Source: Nereocystis luetkeana (lineage: Eukaryota > Sar > Phaeophyceae > Laminariales > Laminariaceae). Taken from it: a stretch of DNA of 64,000 nucleotides. The stretch spans positions 1,322,501 to 1,386,500 of the forward strand of contig JARUPZ010000034.1 in NCBI GenBank assembly GCA_031213475.1, given 5' to 3'. The notes under the pieces are model-generated. The model was given only the letters and a program-made list of their open reading frames with translations, was not told the origin of the DNA and ran no database searches. Of the stretch, positions 53,401 to 62,767 are shown piece by piece. Both the position numbers and the translations under genes were made by a program. Positions within the stretch are counted from its first letter, which is position 1; the number at the start of each line of letters is the position of its first letter.

Positions 53401-56400
53401 CGTGCATGCGGGAGGGCACCACTCCGGCGCCGTGGGTGTTGCAAATGGTACTTTTATCTGGGGGACCGCAACTTGGGGCAACCCAACAGCAAGTTGAATA
53501 GGTGAGGGAGCAGGACTTTCTCCATACGAGCCCATGCAGACCCTTAACCCTTTCAGAACTGCTGTCCCGTTTCGGGGGCAATCCACTCGAATTCCTCCGT
53601 AGGTTGCCCCCTAAGAAGAATTGCGGTTCTAAAAGGGTTAACCGCGAATGGGCTTTTGTTCGGGGTCAATTTGCTCCCGCAACCACTCCAATCCGCACAC
53701 TCTATGGCTCAGTACAAGCACCGATAAAAAACACAGCGACAATAATACTTGAACCGCGCATCGCCGTTTTTGAAGACATTCTATCTTTCGAAGTGCCTGG
53801 TGCCTTTCAACACTGAAATTGGTTTTATTTCTATTCGTATCTCGCTCCGTTTGTCAGTAATCCGCTGGTGATAAGTCGGCAGTGAGTCAGACCCCGATTT
53901 GTATCATTGCTGACATATCGGCGGGGGACGACTTGACATTCGGTGCGAGCTACTAACAGGTGTTGTACGGCATCAGACACTTCGGAAGATTGAATGTCTT
54001 CGAACAATGCGCGGTTTACGTAGTGACGTCGTATTTTTAATCGGTCCTTGTTCTGAGCTACTCGCCGTGTGTGTGGGAGGGGTCGCTGAAGCAGATTAAT
54101 CGCGCCCAAAAACGCATTCACGTTGCCGTGGGATCTGCGTGGCGCGCTCTGGTTGAGGAACCCCTGGCTCCCCTGCTGTTAGGTCGCCCAAACCTGCGCC
54201 CCCCCTGGTTGAAGCGCCATTTGCAGCATTTATGGCGACGAGGTGGTGCCCTCCAGCTTGCTCGTTTGAAGGTGCGCCGCCGTCGCGATCCGCTTTGGAC
54301 CAGTCGCCGAAAACAACGTCTATGCGTTGGGAGGCAAGCTCTAGGCGTTGGGAGTCGAGAGAAGGTCCTCGGCGATCCCCGAAAGCTCTGCGGTGGTCTC
54401 GTCGAACACCGCAGCCGCTGACACCTGTTCGTCATCAGCGCCCTCGTGGTCGTTGTCCTCTTCAGCTTTTTCTTCCTCGTGGTCATTGGCCTCACCGCCC
54501 CATTACTGGGGGCCCCTGGCACGCTTCAAGAGGTAGCGTTCACCACCTTTGCTACAGGTTGTTGCTCGCCGTAAAGAGGTATTCCGTCAAGCGGAACGCG
54601 CTTCGAGGCATGGCTCACGTACTCGGTGGTCTCCACTTTTCAGCTATGTTCCCCGGTCAAACCGCGGAGAGTTCCCGAGGCAAGAGTCCCTTGCAGCAGT
54701 CGTCATGACCAACGTGAGTCGAGCAGAGTTCGTTGGTGTATTCGACAAGAAATCGCCAGGCCAAGTCCCTTCAATTGACACCGCAGGGGGTTACTAGGAC
54801 CGAGCCTGATCCGGTCGATTCTGAAGGTACCCGGAGTCAGTTTGAGGGGAGATATTAACACGGCCCCTAGTGCGGACGTTTAACAACCCGGTATCTACAG
54901 TCCTTTGGGATATTTGATGCATGACTTTGAGAAGTATCATCCATGAATGTCACAGACAGGGTGAGAACAATCTCTCGCAGATTTCGTTTAACGCATGCAA
55001 GAAGAGAGGAAACCTCTCGAAGGCATGCATGAAAGATCCCATGGGACTAGATCTCGTGTCGTCAAGAGGTCGGCGCAATGGACGGTGTTGACCCCTCCCC
55101 TCACGCTGACTAGAGGTACCTCTAGAACCACCCCGACCAAGTCCAGCCCCGGTGACCTCCTGCGGTGTCACTCTAAGAACCTTGGCCCCTCTTGGGTCTG
55201 GCAATTCCTCCCTAAACGCGCGAAATAACTCGACCCACGTGGGGCGTAACTACGGCTCCATGGGGCCTTGGCTTCGGCGCCTCCCCACGGCGGCTTCTCC
55301 TCTACTTCATCGTCTCGAACGGCGAGCTTAGGCTCAACACATATTTCGGGAGACCATAGTTAACAGGACCTATGGTATACATAAAAACTTACATGTTTTA
55401 ACCATTTTTACTAACTATATTTGGTCCTGTTAACTATGGCCCACCGTAATAGGTGTTAGATATCGATCGATTACCAAGCCCGGGGTGGTCCTTACAACAC
55501 GCTCCCCCCCTCTGAACAACTTGGCATTTGGGATATTTGTGCTGTCAGTACCGTATACGGTTGGACGTTGACACACCCGCTCCGGTTTAACGCCTGGGCG
55601 GCAGAGCGTTTCCGTAGATAAAACGTTTGAAGTGAGATTGGAACCCGTGCTCTCGACAACGCCAAATGTTGAGGTGTTGCCTACTGAGCTACAGGGGCAA
55701 ATGCTTGATCGATTATCCAGCCTAGGGTTGTTATTGTAACATACTCCTGTACGCAAACTATTACTGGGGGCCATCGTTAACAGGACCTATGGTATACATA
55801 AAAATATTTTTAACAATTTTTACTAACAATATTTGGTCCTGTTAACTATGGCCCCCCGTAATACCCTAACCTTCTTGTTATTGGCCCGTTTTTCCTATTC
55901 GGGCTCGTTTGCCTTAAATCAGGCTTCTTCATGCTTCTGCGTGAAGTCTTTCCCGCACGTTCGCTCGTTTTGCTCACGCACGTTCGCACGTTTCGCGGAC
56001 AGATATGAGGGCTATCGCTCTCGCGGTTTTGGTTCAAGCTCGTTATCGTCATGTACCCGCAACAAAAAACCTTGTCAAGGAATATCCAAACATACTCTGT
56101 GGTCAATGTCTATCTTCCACGTCGGCCCGGCTTTCCCTCTCTGTTTTTTCACGATTCGTGCCGCAGTCACATAAGTGCGATCAGCGAGGTCATCACCGGG
56201 AGGGTGGAAGACACCTGCCCGAACGATCCAGCGAGCAACAACGGTCGGGCTAAATCTAACATGGGCATCGCAAGAATGGATATTCATAGATCCGAGATCG
56301 CATGTGAGAACCCGTCGGAGAATTTTTACCGTAGCGGGAGGCGGGTCGGTCCTCTTTTTTGAAAGCTCTCTTTTCTCTCCCCCAAAAGTTGGGAGAAATG

Positions 56401-59400
56401 CTCACACGATGAACAATCCCGTTGTTTGCAATATATATGTGTACTGCAGGTTTACAACGAGTCAGGCGTAAAAGGCCCCCAAACAGTCCTTGAAGTTCCC
56501 ATACTGCAGTCCCGATATATATGGGGACAAAATACTCTAATTTCAAGTGATTTGTCCCCTAAACAGGACACTGGAGTACTATTCTTAAACATAAGAGTTG
56601 AAGAGCCCCGTTAGTCAGAAGGGATGTGACAGAGTAGCACGTCCACGGTATGGTACTTACTACCCGTATGTATGCGAATCTCCTACGGTTGCACGTAGCG
56701 CTTTGGTTATACGTATTTATCATAAGAACGCCCCGGTAGACTGACTCTTTTCTGCATACATACACAGTACAGATTAGTTCTTGATCCACGTCTGGACCTT
56801 TGTTGTATACGAAGCCCACCCTCGCTCACTCGAGCTCTCTCTCTCACCCTCTTCGCTTACTTGAGGAGTCGTGATAGGAGATCGTGAACTACAAGCAACG
56901 TGCCCTATCCAGCATTGACACCCCTCTGTCTTTATCCAGCTTATATCTCTGCACTCCTTCACAATTTTGGCTAAAAGGTGATACTGCTGTCTGGTCTGAA
57001 GTTGTGTGGTGCGTTGTCTTTTGAGGTATGATGGTGGTGGCCCCTGCAGCAGGTTTAGTAGCCGTGAAGCACTTTAGGTGGCTGGAACACGTCGTTGCTT
57101 GTGTGTGTGGTGCTGCTGCGGGTTTGAGGGCTCTATGATGTCGTTAAATTACCGCCTGCGATGGGGATAAGGCTCTTGTCATCGACGACCACCTCGTCCC
57201 CCCCCAAGAGCATCGGGCTCACTCCATTCTTTCTCCCGAGTAACTCGTGGGGAGATTGTATCTTTCTGTCAACTGTATACGTAGATATATGTGTCGCGCC
57301 CACATGTGATAGGAGCTGACCACTGCCGCGTGTATTCGACCCTACGAATGAGGCTCGAATGTGTACAGGAAGAATACATAGACAGTAAGCCTTGTACCGT
57401 CACCCACTCGTCAATGGTTGAAAGCGATGCACCTCATCTTCAACCATGATGTACACATATAGATAGGGTGTAACAACCAGACGTGTCGTGCACCCGTTAT
57501 CACTCTCGCCGGGGAAGATACCCGTAAATGATATCCACATGAGATCAGACCGGAATGATGCTCACAGTCGGAGTGGCATGACAAGTGGTAGGGTCTTCCG
57601 GAGCTGCGACGTTCACCGCCCCCCCCGTTCGGCATCCCGCGCGCTTCTGTACGCACTTGGAATGCGTACAGACCTGGGATACCAAGGGACCGAGGCGTAC
57701 GGGATATCGTACAAGGCGAGGGGTCTGTGCCACGACCACTCCAACCTGGACATCTACAATGACTACAACGGCCCCAACGTGCATGTAGCGGGTGACATCT
57801 TCAAGTCCGATCTGCACCACAACGTGAGTATTCACCCACGATGCGTGCAGCGGTAGGGATACGAGTCGTACATAGTAGCTCATTCGGGGAAACACATTTC
57901 TACTTGCGGGCACCTCAACTGAAAGAGTACACCACTCTACTTGCTTTCACTAATCTGCTATTAATAGCTTACAAGCACACGCTGGTAAAACCAGCACTGC
58001 TCGTGTGGGCTGTTAGATCCTTAGGAACTGCTGCATAATTTGGTTTAGACAAGGATAGCGGTGCTCCCAGAAGGATTAGGGTATTCCCAACTAAAACCTG
58101 CAAAACCCTTTCGCCTTACAATATGCATGTGCAGAACTGCAAGGTTTCTGCGGCGTACTACTTGTCGCTTACCTATTGTTTGGTGTTGTTGCCCGCACAA
58201 CACATAACCCAACCACATCTGTGCACATCGCGCAGTGGTTCGGGCACTATTCGTGGGGGCACAACGGGGGGCAATGGATTAAAAACCTGGTGCACGACAA
58301 CCATGGCTACGGATTCGACCCCCATGACGACAGCGACAACGTGGTGATCAGCGGAAACAAGGTCTACAACAACGGCTGGCACGGCATCAGTAAGTTTCCC
58401 CAAAGTAAACGGACACGTGTTACATAATATATATCGTTAAATGATGTTTATTTGTCGGGAGTACCATCAGGTAGGTTTGCTCGTTTTGGCTAGAAGTAAC
58501 GGGGCTACGCCAAGATACTACATACTTCGTACCACTCTAGCCTGAACTATATGGATCATTTTCACTTGATATATTTGTACAATCACTCCTCCTTTTGCGA
58601 GACAGTGGTACCCGATATCGTTGGAGTCTTCCTCTCACGTGTACGTCCCCCCCCCCCCCCCCCCCTCAATCACGGTTGTTATCCTGGCCCTACTCCCCCC
58701 CTCCCTTCCGTTGGTAACTCAAAACCGGGGCCATATAGCGGGCACTCCCCCCTCTCTCCCGACTACGGTTCGCGCCTTGACTTCAATCGCGGGAATAATT
58801 CAGCCTATTCTTCCTTTGTCGACTCGCGTCAGCGTTTACGATATTGTTGGCTGAACTATGTGCCGAGGCCACCACGGACTGTTCGTCGCGTCAAGCTCAC
58901 GTTGTCGAGCGAGGGTTACTACGGTAGAGCTTCTTCTGTAGTCAATAACTTTGATAGATGCTACACCGCGGCAAATGTGTGTTCATTTTACGCGGGTTTT
59001 CCTCCGTTTCTTCCCCCGCCCTCACCACTCGTCGCCCCTCTCTTTTGTGGCCTTGTTTGCCGCCTGTTGTGCCTGTGGTTACGTCGTGCGGGGGATGATT
59101 GGTATTGCCGTCACAGTCGCGTCGAAGAGATGCGACCATCCCACCATCACGGACAACGAGGTACGAAAGTTGCTCTGCTGATGCCTTCTTAGATAGGGGC
59201 ACGTAGCACTGTTTGTCCGTTGGGGCTTGTCAACAGATGAACTGCTTTTCTGTACGAGTACTGTACCCAACGTCGTTTTTTTGTTCAGTTGTTTTTGTTA
59301 CAGACCTATGGTAGACAATGGTATTGCCGCTCGTGCTTCAGTAGGTGTGGGAATGTTTGAAAAAGCACACTTCGGGTCGAGTTAGGTAAAGGTCCCTCTA

Positions 59401-62400
59401 AACGAGTGAGCTATCTCAGAAAGTTACATGTGCACTGTCACCGTGGTATGCGTCTGCTAGCAGCTGAACGTAGGCACGTCACGTGAGGAAGAGGGGAGGG
59501 CGCGGGCGGCACTCTTACCCTCCGCTCCTGCTGTATTTTTCTTTCTTCTTACAGTACCTCTTCAATGAACCTGATATGCATGTCGTCGCGGCCATACAAG
59601 CGACAAGAAAGAGCAAAATGGATAATCAACAGATATCAACATGATGAGGAAAAAACTGCAACCGCCCTTATTTTTCATCTTGCCGAAACAGACGACCATT
59701 TGAGGGGCCTGCACTTTCTACAACTAACTACTGCTGTACGTACACCGGTACCACTGTTTCCCATCATTTAATGACCCACAAAGAGTATCGACTGCGCCAG
59801 AAGAACCTGACGAACCAAGGGAAATACAACCCTCCAACTCTCTCTGTCTCGATACGCTGCCGCATGTCGAAACCCCTCATTTCAGGTTTACAACAACGGG
59901 TTGATCGGGATCATGCTGCACCGCTCGTGCAACGACGGCGTCGTCGCCAATAATGTGGTGTACGACAACGCGGACTCCGGGATAGCCCTGTTCGAGACCG
60001 CAAACACAGAGGTGTACGGCAACACCCTGAGCAATAACAAATGTGAGGCATTGTCACTCTCGCGAATTTTTGAATGCAGCAGCAGTAGGACAACTTGCTT
60101 CGTTTCGTCGTGATGTTGATTACATTGTTGTTCACCCTGACCCCTTCGGTATTGTGCTGCCCAGAGACATACACCTATATTTCTAGTGGTACGTAGTTTG
60201 TTCCCCAAGCAGGAGTGCAGTCCTAAAGAAGTTAGTTGAAAAAACGGCGACTTATACTATTTAAATATGAGGCGTTCATTTTCGAGGTCCCCGTCATTGA
60301 CTGTATACTCATTTGCTTGCTTGTTTATCTCGTCGGGGTACGTGTCAACATATATATATACGTATCTGGTAGCGTTGTTCCCATCACGCCCGCAAACGCG
60401 ATTCGGATCGATTCGTCGAGAGAAGAGAGTAGTACCGTACTGAACCCTTCCCACGACTAAATTGCAAGGCGCGTATCATCGTGGAGGAGGGGCGGAAAAG
60501 CCTACCTACTCTGTGACCCTGATCTGACTGACGTTGAAAACAACAAACGTGGTATCTAAAATATGTGAAATATTTAAATGTCGTTTGTGGGCGTTTTGTG
60601 TCTGGAGTTTCCATTATTATGCTGATGCTTTGCGTATACGATACGCGTAACCACGAAAGCACCCTCCCGAAGAGCGTAAGCGGCTCAGCCCATCATGCCG
60701 GACGTGTTTTCTTGCGTGATACCTGGTATCTTGTCTTCCTGCAACGAAACCCTCCTTAAAGGGCGCATCCAATAATGATTTTCCTATTATTAAGGTAGAC
60801 AATGCGATGGCATGATGAGCACAAATCGAGAACAACATAGTGTGAAATCGGGTTGCAAGCGTATGCTGGTAGTAGTCCTCCAGATATACACGGGTATTGG
60901 GGGTGTAGATGGGTACTAATATTGGATAGACACTCGGCTGAGACGCCCCGCCTCCTCCATTTGTCATCCCCCGAAGTTGGACCGAACCCTACCCTTCCCC
61001 CCGCCCTCCTTCTACCCCGCCCTCCCCTCGTTTCCCTACCATGGTTTGGCTTGGACTCCAAAACCAGATGGCATACGTTTCAGCAACGGCGCCAACAAAA
61101 ACAACGTTTACGACAACGTCATGGACGGCAATACCTTGTACGCCGTCTACACATGTAAGGAGTCCTTATCGGGAGGAGACTTGAGCCCCTTGAGCACCGC
61201 AACCTCGTTTCTTGAGCCAAAATACTTCTAGCTACTAAAAAATGTATGAAATATGTTGTTTTTTTAGCTCCCTAGTGGAGAATCCTCAGCATTATCAGGT
61301 GCTAACCCTGCTGCTGCACCCCTTGTTTCCCACGTTTTGTAGACTAGCACATGTGCGACTGCCCGCCCTTTCCTCTTGGCCTCCATCGCATTGCCCCCCG
61401 TGGGACGCCCGCCTTCGTGTTTGCAGTCAAGGGTTCCGATCCTCAGGAGGCAGACTGGAACGTAGACGGTCTTGTGATGCACAACCAGATTTACTCGAAC
61501 GAGATGTACCACGACGGTGATGATCGGGTGTGGGAGATCAACGAGGCGGAAGGCAATGTCTTCAGGGTGAGTCAAAAGCCGGCACGCAGGGCTATGGTCA
61601 CCATGGCGTTCCTGGAAATGCTTGGGGTGTGTGTTTATTTTCCGGGTTGAACGCAGATAACGCCGGCAATGGGGTACGTAGCACCTGAGCGTTTCTGAGA
61701 ATTCTCTTGGGGGATTACATATCCCACCGTACAACCGCGGTAGAGAACCAACCTATCCTTTGCCAGATACCTTATTCCATGCGGGGAATATATAAGAATC
61801 CCATGGCTGTGTTTTGGCCGTGCTTGTTTTTCGTTACGAGCTTCAGCCATGATAGGTTTTGTTTTTTCGCGTTGCGCTTTCGCTTCTTCTGCTCAACGTT
61901 AAACTGGGTTCGAGTGATACATTCAAATCTCTAGAGGGGATTCGCAGGACGTAAAAGTTCACCAGAACATGTACGTTCACCCCCGCTACCGCAAGAATCG
62001 GCTTGTTGTCCCCTACCAGGTACGCCTCCTCTATCTCCCCACTTACTTGATATATCTATTGTAGGGGGACCTTTACGATGTCTCACCACGACGCTCGCTT
62101 GGGACTCCAAGATTTGTCCGGCTTTACCGGAACTCACGGGTCAACCTATGAACCGAAATCTCGACGTGAAACGCGTTCGGTCGGAACTCTCGTGCTCTCG
62201 ATCATAACGATTTTTTTGGGCGCAGAACCGGCCGGTGCTCGTTGCATTGATGCGCAACGGGCTTATGCCATGAATACGTTTTTTTAGGAATGCGAGGAAT
62301 GTCAAAAAGCGTGCACACCACCCGCCACCCCTTCACCCGGTTCCGTACCTTTTTACGGTCACCCGTCGATTGTGCTTTTTCACCTTGAACATATAACAGA

Positions 62401-62767
62401 GATATTATAGGTATCCCCTCTCCCACTACCGTACATCTGATGTTAGGTCTTAGCTCGATCTTGTGTTGCGCTGCTTTGGGAATATGCAAGATGCGACTTG
62501 CATCCCCTGACTCGACCCCTGCACTCGACTAGGCGACTTCCTGTTCCCGCTTGATTTTTCCCCGCGACTCGCTGTTTCTTCCTTCCTTTCTGCGGCATTG
62601 CGTTGTGTTCTCGTGGTCAGAACAACGAGGTCTTCGGTGGCACGCGAGCGAAGTTCTCAGACAGCGCGAGGAACACCGTAATCGGCAACATTGTTCCGGA
62701 GGTCTTCGAGTTCGATGCGGACAACAGTTGTTTCAAGAGCGGCTCCCAAGCCTTGCCGATCTGCTAA
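39621..62767 (+). CDS. Mannuronan C5-epimerase, gene B (11 exons)
   Basis: Tandem paralogue of gene A with the same predicted reaction and extracellular location. Exons: 39621-39712, 50569-50716, 51840-52102, 56167-56303, 57672-57823, 58236-58389, 59117-59160, 59886-60042, 61068-61154, 61427-61566, 62621-62767. The total is 1521 nt, 506 residues plus TAA. All introns are GT-AG, phases match gene A, and no internal stop was seen. It has an N-terminal signal peptide (hydrophobic core ATALLGAALCL), and the DPHDDS motif starts at D292. It lacks the intron between gene A exons 3 and 4. Intron 1 is 10.9 kb and intron 3 is 4.1 kb, the latter carrying MITEs and an inverted repeat pair. Nothing seen suggests a pseudogene. 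Exon 1 is the least certain part. Confidence 0.85.
39735..40090. repeat. Tandem duplication just inside gene B intron 1
   Basis: Two units of about 170 bp (39735-39901 and 39935-40088) share CAGGTACCGGTATG, GGAGCCC and GACCGAGCT. Confidence 0.7.
41735..42180 (+). repeat. Direct repeat R3, unit 1
   Basis: TTGTTGTTCTCACAATAACTC, GCAGTCCGTGGTCGCAGGAC, then an A-rich stretch. It is duplicated at 42360-42770. Confidence 0.8.
42204..42282. mobile_element. Degraded MITE-A
   Basis: GCGGGGACAAACTACTTCG and CTGCAGTCCTGAAAGG remain. The left end is truncated. Confidence 0.65.
42360..42770 (+). repeat. Direct repeat R3, unit 2
   Basis: Same order of segments as unit 1, with small deletions in the A-rich part. 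A third short piece lies at 43520-43610. Confidence 0.8.
43760..44110 (+). repeat. Dispersed repeat R2, copy 2
   Basis: Aligns with 9560-9875 throughout. The frames in both are broken, so it is non-coding as far as can be seen. Confidence 0.7.
44195..44560 (+). repeat. Dispersed repeat R4, copy 2
   Basis: CTTGCTGCCGCTCTTCATGG through CCTCCTGCCGGCGCAATAG matches copy 1. The nature of the family is unknown. Confidence 0.65.
44922..44995 (-). repeat. Weak tRNA-like relic
   Basis: The reverse complement starts AGTCGTATTAGCTCAGCGG (a good box A) and ends with a partly pairing CACTGACT. The T loop is degraded, so it is probably non-functional. Confidence 0.25.
45330..45505. mobile_element. MITE-E fold-back element hosting a nested MITE-A (45339-45436)
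   Basis: Outer arms are GGGTCGATCTTAACGAGGGC at the left and its near-perfect inverse ending GATCGCGACCC at the right. The left arm is split exactly at TTAA by a complete MITE-A (TTAACCCCTTCAGAACC to AAAAGGGTTAA). The intact right arm gives the empty site and proves the TTAA duplication. Confidence 0.88.
45640..46600. mobile_element. hAT-like non-autonomous element, copy 2
   Basis: Same TIRs and nearly identical interior, about 29 bp shorter, mainly from a deletion matching 13020-13045 of copy 1. The target duplication GTATACAG at 45632-45639 and 46601-46608 differs from copy 1, so the insertions are independent. High similarity suggests recent activity. Confidence 0.9.
46977..47081. mobile_element. 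MITE-B copy 3
   Basis: TTACGGGGGACCATAGTTAA to CTATGGTCCCCCGTAA, TA on both sides. In gene B intron 1. Confidence 0.88.
47375..47730 (-). repeat. SINE-A copy 7, reverse
   Basis: Begins with a run of about 27 T (reverse of the A tail) and ends GGGGCGACC. It lies in intron 1 of gene B. Confidence 0.88.
47850..48095. repeat. Imperfect 40-bp tandem repeats
   Basis: CATACAGGACTCACCGGGTG and CTACATAGTAG-like units recur about five times. Confidence 0.55.
48482..48772. mobile_element. Two degraded MITE-A copies
   Basis: 48482-48562 (TTTCGGGGACAAACACCACTC) and 48668-48772 (GTGCCCCCAAAACAGGACTG). Both keep the inner arms only partly. Confidence 0.55.
48811..49037. repeat. Tandem duplication, two 114-bp units
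   Basis: GTCTTATTCACACACTACC to AATCGGCAGAGCCGAAAGTT is repeated. Confidence 0.9.
49332..49452. mobile_element. Chimera of half MITE-B and half MITE-A
   Basis: It starts as MITE-B (TTCACGGGGGACCATATTAA, GGACCTACGGTATTCAC) and ends as the right half of MITE-A (GGTCTCCAAACCGGGACT to AGAAAGGGTTAA). The opposite halves are missing. Confidence 0.6.
50569..50716 (+). CDS. Gene B exon 2
   Basis: Acceptor CCGAAG (a weak polypyrimidine tract precedes it), donor GTAATT. It encodes ITRYGEPVVSW through RTVNGVNVGPVYHFSQ. The acceptor was chosen because it restores the phase and the length seen in gene A. Confidence 0.78.
51840..52102 (+). CDS. Gene B exon 3 (fusion of gene A exons 3 and 4)
   Basis: Acceptor CTACAG, donor GTGTAT. 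It is 263 nt, exactly the sum of gene A exons 3 and 4. It encodes KNNWYSSTHTGTYYLE through ASNSSTIVNLRAYGGYLDI to ESNGR with no interruption. Confidence 0.92.
53080..53500 (+). repeat. Repeat R5, forward arm of an inverted pair
   Basis: AAGTACGTGAACCATG, GGGCCCCCAG and GACGAACAGGCGTCAGTGGC match the reverse strand of 54110-54650. Both arms translate to related protein (RAPLRRRGCCKW against RAPPRRHKCCKW), but the frames are broken. It is probably a transposon gene remnant of unknown type. Confidence 0.65.
53544..53641. mobile_element. MITE-A copy in gene B intron 3
   Basis: TTAACCCTTTCAGAACTGC at the left, TTGCGGTTCTAAAAGGGTTAA at the right, with a TTAA duplication on both sides. Confidence 0.85.
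54110..54650 (-). repeat. Repeat R5, reverse arm
   Basis: The reverse complement starts GAGTACGTGAGCCATGCC and continues with an acidic stretch (NDHEEEKAEEDNDHEGADD in one frame). It is homologous to 53080-53500 and lies in gene B intron 3. Confidence 0.65.
55344..55449. mobile_element. MITE-B copy 4
   Basis: TTTCGGGAGACCATAGTTAA at the left, CTATGGCCCACCGTAA at the right, TA on both sides. In gene B intron 3. Confidence 0.85.
55624..55697 (-). repeat. tRNA-like relic in gene B intron 3
   Basis: The reverse complement reads GCCCCTGTAGCTCAGTAGG then GGTTCCAATCTCAC, good A and B boxes with tRNA spacing. The anticodon arm is irregular and no acceptor pairing is seen. It could be a tRNA pseudogene or the head of a further SINE. 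Confidence 0.4.
55761..55861. mobile_element. MITE-B copy 5
   Basis: TTACTGGGGGCCATCGTTAA to CTATGGCCCCCCGTAA, TA on both sides. It is about 310 bp from copy 4. Confidence 0.85.
56167..56303 (+). CDS. Gene B exon 4
   Basis: Acceptor CCGCAG, donor GTGAGA. It encodes SHISAISEVITGRVEDTC through MDIHRSEIA, after a 4.1 kb intron. Confidence 0.88.
56505..56585. mobile_element. Degraded MITE-A in gene B intron 4
   Basis: CTGCAGTCCCGATATATATG, GGGGACAAAATACTC and TTTGTCCCCTAAACAGGAC are recognisable. A half copy also remains at 60188-60236 and another at 45567-45603. Confidence 0.55.
57672..57823 (+). CDS. Gene B exon 5 (YLGY segment)
   Basis: Acceptor TACAG, donor GTGAGT. It encodes YLGYQGTEAYGISYKARG to DLHHN. 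The otherwise typical YLGHD reads YLGYQ here, so H and D are replaced. Confidence 0.92.
58236..58389 (+). CDS. Gene B exon 6 (DPHDD catalytic segment)
   Basis: Acceptor GCGCAG, donor GTAAGT. It encodes WFGHYSWGHNGG through YGFDPHDDSDN to NNGWHGI, strongly conserved with gene A. Confidence 0.95.
58660..58835 (-). repeat. Old SINE-A 3'-body relic in gene B intron 6
   Basis: GGTAACTCAAAACCGGGGCC, ATCGCGGGAATAATTCAGCC and GTCGACTCGCGTCAG match the reversed SINE-A body with many substitutions. A C17 tract lies upstream. The tRNA-like head is missing. Confidence 0.6.
59117..59160 (+). CDS. Gene B exon 7 (44-nt microexon)
   Basis: Acceptor TCACAG, donor GTACGA. It encodes IASKRCDHPTITDNE, with the same length and phase as gene A exon 8. 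Confidence 0.88.
59886..60042 (+). CDS. Gene B exon 8
   Basis: Acceptor TTTCAG, donor GTGAGG. It encodes VYNNGLIGIMLHRSCND through TEVYGNTLSNNK. Confidence 0.92.
60486..60540 (+). repeat. Possible short SINE-A body relic
   Basis: AGGGGCGGAAAAGCCTACC and TGTGACCCTGATCTGACTG resemble the SINE-A segment around GAGCCTGCTATGTGACCCC. Confidence 0.35.
61068..61154 (+). CDS. Gene B exon 9
   Basis: Acceptor AACCAG, donor GTAAGG. It encodes YGIRFSNGANKNNVYDNVM to YAVYT. Confidence 0.88.
61427..61566 (+). CDS. Gene B exon 10
   Basis: Acceptor TTGCAG, donor GTGAGT. It encodes FKGSDPQEADWNVDG through NEAEGNVFR. Confidence 0.9.
62621..62767 (+). CDS. Gene B exon 11, C-terminus and stop
   Basis: Acceptor GGTCAG. 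It encodes NNEVFGGTRAKFSDS to SCFKSGSQALPIC and TAA. Confidence 0.9.
   Translation, partial: NNEVFGGTRAKFSDSARNTVIGNIVPEVFEFDADNSCFKSGSQALPIC

Noticed and set aside
55624-55697. Functional tRNA gene
   Set aside because: A and B boxes are present, but the acceptor stem and anticodon arm do not fold properly.
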